58,327 nt of DNA, from the NCBI GenBank assembly GCA_030447415.1, contig JAUJOZ010000015.1:1-58327 (forward strand), given 5' to 3'. The notes beneath the pieces were generated by a model. It ran no database searches, was not told the origin of the DNA, and saw nothing but the letters and a program-made list of their open reading frames with translations. Origin of the DNA: Thermomicrobiales bacterium (GTDB taxonomy: Bacteria; Chloroflexota; Chloroflexia; Thermomicrobiales; UBA6265). This document shows, one piece after another, positions 53,061 to 58,327 of this stretch (position 1 is the stretch's first letter; every line of letters begins with the position of its first letter). The translations under genes and the position numbers were made by a program.

Positions 53061-53091
53061 GGATGGGGCGGATGGGGCGGATGGGGCGGGG
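53061..53091 (+). repeat. Tandem 9-base repeat forming a G-quadruplex motif
   Basis: GGATGGGGC is repeated three times (53061-53087), followed by GGGG. This gives four runs of exactly four G (53065, 53074, 53083, 53088) with loops of 5, 5 and 1 bases. It lies on the template strand of the purM leader, about 120 bases before the purM start. Confidence 0.6.
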
Positions 53092-53111
53092 TGACGCCTC
53101 GGGGCAACCCT

Positions 53112-53140
53112 ACTATAGCCGACGGTTCGGACCACTGGAA
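53112..53140 (-). promoter_or_regulatory. Candidate purM promoter
   Basis: On the minus strand TATAGT (53112-53117) is preceded by TTCCAG (53135-53140) with a 17-base spacer. Transcription would start near 53105, so the G-rich repeat would lie in the early transcribed region. Confidence 0.4.
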
Positions 53141-53258
53141 CGGGTTCCGGGACATCCACGGGTCGGTCGCGGGAGTGGTTTCACCGGGGCGCGACCACGC
53201 GCATGGCGGCGTGGCCAGACGGACGAGGCGACCTCGTGGGAGGGACGACCCTACCGAG

Positions 53259-54734
53259 CTAAGCGGCCGGCTCCGGGGCCGCGGCAACGCGTTCGGCCGC
53301 CTCCGCCGCCGCGAGACCGCCACTCTCCCCGAGCGGGACCGCCGCGTCGGCGGCAACGCCGGGTGCGGCCTGGGCGACCGGACGCGTCGAGAGGTAGGGG
53401 GCGAACCGGCCGAGCGCGGCAGCGGGGAGGTGGCCAAGGATCGTCGTGCCCGCTTCATCGTGGCGGGTTTCTTCGACGCGGCCGACTCGATGAAAGCGAT
53501 CGACCAAGTCGGTGCGCGCGTACGGGACCGACAGCCGTACAGGCACGTAACCCGCGTCAGCTTCCAGAGCCGCCTCGATCGAGGCCAGCAGCACGTCCAG
53601 CCCCTGCCCCTCCCGGGCGGAGATCGGGACGACATCCACCGGCGACCGCAGCGCAAGGCCTCGCGCGGCGGCCAACCGCTCTCCCGGGCCGGCAGCCAGC
53701 AGGCCGCCATCGGCACCCTGGGTGGCCGTCTGAAGGAGGTCGGGCGGCAGCGCGTCCACTTTGTTCAGGGCGACGACGACCGGCTTGTCGTCGGCGCCGA
53801 GCTCTTCCAGCACCTGGTCGACGGTGGCGGCCTGCTCGGCCGCAGTCGGGTGGGTGACGTCGAGGACGTGAAGCAGAGTCGTCGCCTCGTTGATCTACTC
53901 CAGTGTGGAGCGGAAGGCGGCGATCAAGAGGGTCGGCAAGTTGTTGATGAAACCGACCGTGTCGGTGAAGAGCACCTCGCGTCCGCCGGGCAGCTCCGCG
54001 CGCCGGGTCGTCGGATCGAGGGTAGCGAACAGCTTGTCCTCAGCCAGCACACCGGCCCCCGTGAGGGTGTTGAGCAGCGTGCTCTTGCCGGCGTTGGTGT
54101 AGCCGACCAGGGCAACGACCGGCACCGGTGCCGCCCGCCGCCGCTCGCGGTAGAGCTGGCGGTGGGTGTGGACTTCGGCCAACTCCCGCTTGATCTGGAC
54201 GATCCGCTTGTTCAACTCCCGACGGTCGCTCTCCAGCTGCGTCTCGCCGGGGCCGCGCAGGCCGACGCCGCCGACGCCCTGACGGGACAGGTGGGTCCAC
54301 ATGCCGGTTAGGCGCGGCAAGCGGTACTGGTGCTGGGCCAACTCGACCTGGAGGCGTCCCTCGTGGGTGCTGGCGCGGTGGGCGAAGACGTCGAGGATCA
54401 GCGCCGTGCGGTCGATGATCTTGACTTCAAGCGCCTTCTCCAGATTGCGCTGCTGGGCGGGAGAGAGCTCGTCGTCGACGACGACGAGGTCGTAGCCGAG
54501 CGTCTCCCGGCGTTCCTTGATCTCTTCCAGCTTCCCCTTGCCGACGTACGTGCCGGCGAGCGGGTGCGGCAACTTCTGCGTCACCGCACCGACGACCTCG
54601 ACGTCGACGGTCTCGGCAAGCCGGGCCAACTCCTCCAGAGAATCCGCCGCCGCCCAGGCGGCATCGGACCGCTCGACGGCGATGAGGAGGGCGTGCTCGG
54701 TCGGGGTGTGGGTGGGAAATGGGGTGCGGGTAAT
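53259..54734 (-). CDS. hflX: GTPase HflX, interrupted by an in-frame TAG
   Basis: HflX splits stalled or hibernating ribosomes under stress. The N-terminal domain ([59 protein letters not shown]), the glycine-rich [20 protein letters not shown], and the GTPase motifs [17 protein letters not shown] and NKVD are all there. At 53895-53897 GAG has become TAG in the sequence [25 protein letters not shown]; the same frame continues to 53259. The first codon is unclear: ATT at 54734 has AAGGAAG 7 bases upstream, while TTG 54629 would cut off conserved sequence. A TATAAT box lies at 54799-54804. Confidence 0.88.
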
Positions 54735-54798
54735 GGTGGTCTTCCTTGTGGGTGGACGCCTCTGCTGATGGGCGGCCGAACGGTATCCGGACGTTTGT

Positions 54799-54804
54799 AT
54801 TATA
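54799..54804 (-). promoter_or_regulatory. -10 box upstream of hflX
   Basis: The minus strand reads TATAAT, a perfect -10 hexamer, 65 bases before the proposed ATT start of hflX. No good -35 is present at 16-18 bases upstream. Confidence 0.45.
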
Positions 54805-55001
54805 CGCCAGCGCTGGTCCGTCCCGGCGCCGACTCATGCTCAGCCCGCCGCGGTCCTCCAACCCCGCCTCCTTCGGCGACCGCTGCCTCGGCGGGCACGG
54901 ACCGGCGTTCGGAGCTTCCCGCACGCAAGGACTTCATCGTCTCGGTTTCGCCCTGCCGGATCGCTCAAGCCGTCAAGAGACGCTTCGGAAATTCTGACTC
55001 C

Positions 55002-55952
55002 ATGAATCGAACCGATCGGCTGACCGGCATCATCCTCACCCTTCAGCGCGGGCGGCAGACCGCGGCTCAGCTCGCCGCCCGCTTCGAGGTCTCCCGCCGG
55101 ACCATCCTGCGCGATGTCGAGGCCCTTTGCCAGATCGGCGTGCCGGTCGTCGCTCTGCCGGGCGCCGGAGGCGGGCTTGCGCTGGCCGACGGGTACTGGC
55201 TACCGCCGCTGCACCTGTCCCCCACCGAGGCGGCGCTCCTGCTCCTGGCGGTCCGGGGCCTGGGCGACCCGGCCGCGTCGCCCTTCGGCGAGGCGCGCCG
55301 GACCGCCGAGGAGAAGCTGCGCGGCGCCCTGCGGCCGGAGGTGCTGGCCGAGGCCGAGCAGGAGCTTGGCACGGTCGCCATCGTCCCGCCACGCCGGCCG
55401 CCCCAGCCCGGGCACTTCCGCACGCTGCGCGAGGCGATCCGCCGCGGAAGCTGGGTGCGGGTGGAGTACCAGTCCCTGCGTCGAGTCGCCGAGCATGTGC
55501 TCTACCCGACCAACCTCCACGCCAGCGACGGCCACTGGTACTGCACAGCCGTCTCCTTCGAGGCGCAGGAGGAGCGGAGCTACCGCCTTGATCGCATCCA
55601 CTCCGCGATCCCCACCCTGCCGCCCGCCGGCGCCGACGAGGCCCGCCGCGCCGCCGCCCGACCGCGGCGGGCCTACGATGACCCCTCTCACCCGGAAGTG
55701 CTCGTCCGTCTCACCTATCGGGGCGTCCGCCTGGCGGAGGATGCTCCGCACTGGGCCGGTCATGTCGAGCGGGTCGGCGCCCTCGTCTGGGAGCTGCGCT
55801 TTCGCTGCCCACCCGGCGAGCTGCCGTACTTCGCCCGGGAGGTGCATGCCATGGGGCCGGAGGCCGAGGTCTTGGCCCCGCCGCCGCTGCGTGCGCTCGT
55901 CCACGACCTGGCGAGCATGACGGCGAATCTGTATGCCGACGACCGAAGGTGA
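55002..55952 (+). CDS. WYL-domain transcriptional regulator (YafY-like)
   Basis: The protein is 316 residues from ATG 55002. An N-terminal DeoR-type winged helix (MNRTDRLTGIILTLQRGRQT, AAQLAARFEVSRRTILRDVE) is followed by a WYL domain (WVRVEYQSLRRVAEHVLYPT, GHWYCTAVSFEAQEERSYRL) and the C-terminal WCX part (EVLVRLTYRGVRLAEDAPHW). WYL proteins sense nucleic-acid or other ligands, often after DNA damage. There is no strong ribosome site. Three small genes follow on the same strand, one of them AlkZ-related. Confidence 0.88.
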   Translation: MNRTDRLTGIILTLQRGRQTAAQLAARFEVSRRTILRDVEALCQIGVPVVALPGAGGGLALADGYWLPPLHLSPTEAALLLLAVRGLGDPAASPFGEARRTAEEKLRGALRPEVLAEAEQELGTVAIVPPRRPPQPGHFRTLREAIRRGSWVRVEYQSLRRVAEHVLYPTNLHASDGHWYCTAVSFEAQEERSYRLDRIHSAIPTLPPAGADEARRAAARPRRAYDDPSHPEVLVRLTYRGVRLAEDAPHWAGHVERVGALVWELRFRCPPGELPYFAREVHAMGPEAEVLAPPPLRALVHDLASMTANLYADDRR

Positions 55953-56117
55953 CGGACTGGTGTCACCTTTAACCAGCTAACCTGGCCAAAGTACCTCGGA
56001 AGGATTGCTCCGTGACCGCCGGTGCCCCGACCGGCACCCGAGGCAAACGATCGCTCGCGTCGGCACCGAGCAACGGCTCGGTCTGGCTTGGACTCGACAT
56101 CGAGAGGCGGGGCGAGG

Positions 56118-56498
56118 ATGAGCGCTGAGGACAACCGGCGGGTCGTGGAGCGCCTGTGGCAGTTGCTCGACGCCCACGACTTCGACGGGGTAGGCGATCT
56201 GCTGCACGACGACTTCGTGGCCGAGTGGCCGCAGTCGCGTGAGCGTCTCCGCGGCCGGGCTAACTACATCGCGGTCAACGCCAACTATCCCGGCGACTGG
56301 GCCATCACCGTGCGCCGGGTCATCGCCGACGGCGACCACGTGGCCTCGGAGGTGAGCATCCAAATCGACGGCCGAACCGACGCCGCCGTCTCCTTTTACG
56401 AGCTGCGCGACGGCCCAATCGTGCGGGAGACGAACTGGTGGCCGGAGCCCTTCGAGCCGCCGGTCTGGCGAGCGCGGTGGATCGAACGGATGAACTGA
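56118..56498 (+). CDS. SnoaL-like NTF2-fold protein
   Basis: The protein is 126 residues from ATG 56118 (GAGGCGGGG upstream). NRRVVERLWQLLDAHDFDGV, GDLLHDDFVAEWPQSRERLR, GRANYIAVNANYPG and the strand-rich end HVASEVSIQIDGRTDAAVSF are typical of the SnoaL-like polyketide-cyclase fold. The substrate is unknown. It overlaps no neighbour and is followed within 60 bases by the AlkZ-related gene, so it probably belongs to that transcription unit. Confidence 0.82.
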   Translation: MSAEDNRRVVERLWQLLDAHDFDGVGDLLHDDFVAEWPQSRERLRGRANYIAVNANYPGDWAITVRRVIADGDHVASEVSIQIDGRTDAAVSFYELRDGPIVRETNWWPEPFEPPVWRARWIERMN

Positions 56499-56551
56499 GA
56501 CCAACGCCACTCGACCCGCCACACCGGCGGCCGCGAGCCGCCCTCTTTGAC

Positions 56552-57394
56552 ATGGGAGCTCCGCTCGTGACCTTGTTCGGCGACCTGCACGCCCGCCGTC
56601 TGGCGAGCTGGGGACAGACACCCGAACGCCGAATTCCCGACGCCGAAGCCGCCGCCCGGCTGATTGAGCGTGTCGGCCTCGCCACGCTCTTCCCGGCCTC
56701 GCCGGAACTGCCGAACCTGTTCCACGCCTATACCGGTGACCCCGAAGCGCGGACCGAGTCGGCCTGGGACAGCCCCGCGGTCCACGTCTACGGCTGGCGA
56801 TGGGATCTCGGCCGGGCCGAGGCCGCCTTCTACACCACCGTCGTGCGCGACCGTCCCACCTGGATCAGTTGGGCGCTCCTCCCCGCCGTGCTCCGCCTGC
56901 GTGCCGACCTCCGCCCGCCGCAGGAGTTGTACGAGCGGGGCGAGCTGTCGGCGGACGCCCTCCGCCTCGCCCGGGCGCTGGCCACGGCGGGCGGCGTTCT
57001 CACGACCGGCGACCTGCGCCGGGCCGCCGGCTTCCCGACCGGCAAGGCCCACCGGGCGGCGTACCTCAAGGCGGTGCAGGAGCTCGACTCCCGCATGCTT
57101 CTCGCCAAGGTCTTCTCGCCCGAGGACACCGAGATGCGCCACGCCCTCGTCGCCGTGCGCCACCCCGACGCCGTGACGGCCGCCTCGAAGCTGTCTACCG
57201 AGGAGGCGCTCGACCGGCTCCTCGCCGCCTATCTGCCCCACGCGATCTACGCCGTGCCCGCCGTTCTCGCCAAACATCTCCGGCTGCCGCCGGCGCCGCT
57301 GCGGGCCGGACTGGAGCGGTTGGTCGCGCGGGGCGCGGCGGAACCGATCACGCTGCCGGGCCATCGGGAGCCGTGCTACGCCTGGGCTGGCTGA
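56552..57394 (+). CDS. AlkZ-related winged-helix protein
   Basis: The protein is 280 residues from ATG 56552; GTG 56567 with GGGAG 9 bases upstream is an alternative. It follows the AlkZ-related pattern: AARLIERVGLATLFPASPEL at the start, then VYGWRWDLGRAEAAFYTTVV, RDRPTWISWALLPAVLRLRA, a winged-helix block (TGDLRRAAGFPTGKAHRAAY) and RLLAAYLPH...LPPAPLRAGLERLV. AlkZ proteins are DNA glycosylases that open crosslinks; these relatives lack proof of activity. Its place after a WYL regulator gene would suit a DNA-damage response, by inference. Confidence 0.72.
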   Translation: MGAPLVTLFGDLHARRLASWGQTPERRIPDAEAAARLIERVGLATLFPASPELPNLFHAYTGDPEARTESAWDSPAVHVYGWRWDLGRAEAAFYTTVVRDRPTWISWALLPAVLRLRADLRPPQELYERGELSADALRLARALATAGGVLTTGDLRRAAGFPTGKAHRAAYLKAVQELDSRMLLAKVFSPEDTEMRHALVAVRHPDAVTAASKLSTEEALDRLLAAYLPHAIYAVPAVLAKHLRLPPAPLRAGLERLVARGAAEPITLPGHREPCYAWAG

Positions 57395-57431
57395 CGCCAC
57401 CCGGCGACAACGCAGGAAGGACGACCGACGC

Positions 57432-58265
57432 ATGACCACAACCGCGATCGAACGCGCCCTCGCGTTTCTCGCCGAAGAGGGGCGACTATTGGAACTCGCC
57501 TGGGCGCGCCATCGGTGCGCCGGTGGACCGCGCCGGGACGTCCTTGATGCGCTCGCCACCTACCAAAACGACGACGGCGGGTTCGGCCGCGGGCTGGAGG
57601 TCGACATCAAGGCGCCAGACAGCCAACCGTTCGCCGCGCGCCTGGCGATGCTCGTCCTGATCTCGATCGGCGCCGGACCGAGCGAGCCGGTGGTCAGGCG
57701 CCTGGCCGGATGGCTGGACCAAGCCCAGGACGACAACGGCTGCTGGCGCTTCCCGCCCGGCGTCTTTGAGCACCCGTTGGCGCCCTGGTTCGCGGGCTGG
57801 ACGTTCCCGAGCCTCAACCCGGCCCTTTGCCTCGCCGGCGGCGCGACCCGGCTCCGAATTGGGACCGACCGACTGCAGGCCCGGGTCCGGGCGCTGGCCG
57901 ACCGGATGGCCTCGTCGGAGGAGGTGGAGGGCGGCGAGTTCTACGCGCTGCTGGCCTACCTCGAGTACTTCCCGTGGGTCGCCCACCCGCGGAGCGACGT
58001 GTTCGTCGCCGCGCTCGCCGCGCGGATCGAGCGGACCGCGCGCGAGGGCGGGTACGCCGACGCCGAGCACTTCTTCGAGCACGCCGGCCCCCTCGACGGT
58101 CCGATCGCCGACCGCCTCCCGGCGGATCTCGTCGCCGCTCAGCTCGACCGACTCCAGGCCGAGCAGGAAGCCGACGGCGGCTGGCCCTCGCCCTACGACC
58201 CCGCCTGGCGCTCCTGGGCAACTGCCAGCAGCGCCGTCACGCTCCAGGCGTACGGCCGGGGCTGA
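57432..58265 (+). CDS. Alpha/alpha-toroid (prenyltransferase/terpene-cyclase-like) protein
   Basis: The protein is 277 residues from ATG 57432 (AGGAAGGACG upstream). It has helical-hairpin repeats with QW-like motifs: LATYQNDDGGFGRGLEVDIK, LDQAQDDNGCWRFPPGV and LQAEQEADGGWPSPYDPAWR. These are features of the squalene-cyclase/prenyltransferase toroid, but the catalytic DxDD or DxDTAE motif is not present and the protein is half the size of a cyclase. Its function is therefore unknown. It is the last gene of the row that begins with the WYL regulator. Confidence 0.75.
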   Translation: MTTTAIERALAFLAEEGRLLELAWARHRCAGGPRRDVLDALATYQNDDGGFGRGLEVDIKAPDSQPFAARLAMLVLISIGAGPSEPVVRRLAGWLDQAQDDNGCWRFPPGVFEHPLAPWFAGWTFPSLNPALCLAGGATRLRIGTDRLQARVRALADRMASSEEVEGGEFYALLAYLEYFPWVAHPRSDVFVAALAARIERTAREGGYADAEHFFEHAGPLDGPIADRLPADLVAAQLDRLQAEQEADGGWPSPYDPAWRSWATASSAVTLQAYGRG

Positions 58266-58272
58266 GGCGAGG

Positions 58273-58312
58273 AGTCGGCAAGTCGGCAAGTCGGCAAGTC
58301 GGCAAGTCGGCA
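58273..58312. repeat. Perfect 8-base tandem repeat, five copies
   Basis: AGTCGGCA is repeated five times without change, starting 8 bases after the stop of the toroid-protein gene. There are no spacers, so it is not a CRISPR array. The window ends 15 bases later. Confidence 0.9.
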
Positions 58313-58327
58313 AGAACATTGTAGGGG

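Noticed and set aside
52899..54311. A 470-codon plus-strand open frame across purM's leader and hflX
   Set aside because: It is antisense to hflX, whose motifs are clear; no domain or ribosome site.
58273..58312. CRISPR array
   Set aside because: The octamer units are directly adjacent without spacers, and no cas gene is present.

Overview
The window is GC-rich (third codon positions are mostly G or C), starts genes freely with GTG, and carries gene types typical of non-photosynthetic Chloroflexota of the Thermomicrobia type (Sphaerobacter/Thermomicrobium relatives). These include secreted proteins with 'AQDATPVASP'-style signal-peptide junctions, the GHT...FEFGRLQAW-type repeats joined to a sortase, a two-zinc-ribbon protein with a CxxC-x17-CxxC motif, PRC-barrel/DUF2382 stress proteins, and an AfsR/LuxR-type ATPase regulator. 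The assignment is inferred from gene content only; there is no rRNA gene in the window and I saw no tRNA.

Layout. 1-5.3 kb: acetyl-xylan-esterase-like hydrolase, RimJ-type acetyltransferase, zinc-ribbon protein, sucC-sucD. 5.3-10.2 kb: a decayed stretch, a truncated copy of an htrA 5' end, htrA, and an OmpR-type response regulator with its histidine kinase. 10.3-17.9 kb: repeat-sortase fusion, lysS, greA, an M3 oligoendopeptidase, a GNAT. 18-23 kb: small and decayed genes, then a stress group (DUF2382, a partner protein, Hsp20), UbiA and DinB proteins. 24-33 kb: sugar block with a class I aldolase, three FGGY kinases, two exported proteins and manA. 33-37 kb: a single-domain response regulator, a histidine-kinase remnant and a three-gene bilin operon. 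37.4-39.6 kb: a mobile element (IS5-type transposase plus a methyltransferase) that cuts a lipocalin-like gene in two. 41-47.5 kb: LuxR-type regulator, a fourth FGGY kinase, 3-hydroxyacyl-CoA dehydrogenase, YihY membrane protein. 47.5-51.1 kb: an accessory patch of mobile-element remnants (terminase-like fragment, IS5 remnant, PD-(D/E)XK nuclease, serine-recombinase tail) around a glycerophosphodiesterase gene. 51.1-58.3 kb: MglA-like GTPase, purM, hflX, a WYL regulator and a small downstream gene row.

The most interesting locus is 34878-36672, minus strand. Three genes overlap by 4 bases each (GTGA). They encode a protein made of two tandem phycobiliprotein-like globin domains (one with a CxxD bilin-attachment-like site), an IsdG-type ABM monooxygenase that keeps the Trp and His of the heme-degrading triad, and a ferredoxin-dependent bilin reductase. 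Together they read as a compact heme-to-bilin-to-biliprotein module in a heterotroph, related to the known 'bilin biosynthesis-associated globin' clusters but with a fused globin pair and a non-canonical heme-oxygenase candidate.

A caution applies throughout. At least seven otherwise well-conserved genes (sucC, sucD, the M3 peptidase, a response regulator, the transposase, the methyltransferase and a small membrane protein) carry one-base frameshifts, mostly in C or G runs, and hflX has an in-frame TAG. Because sucC, sucD and hflX are normally intact, most of these are probably assembly or read errors rather than true pseudogenes.
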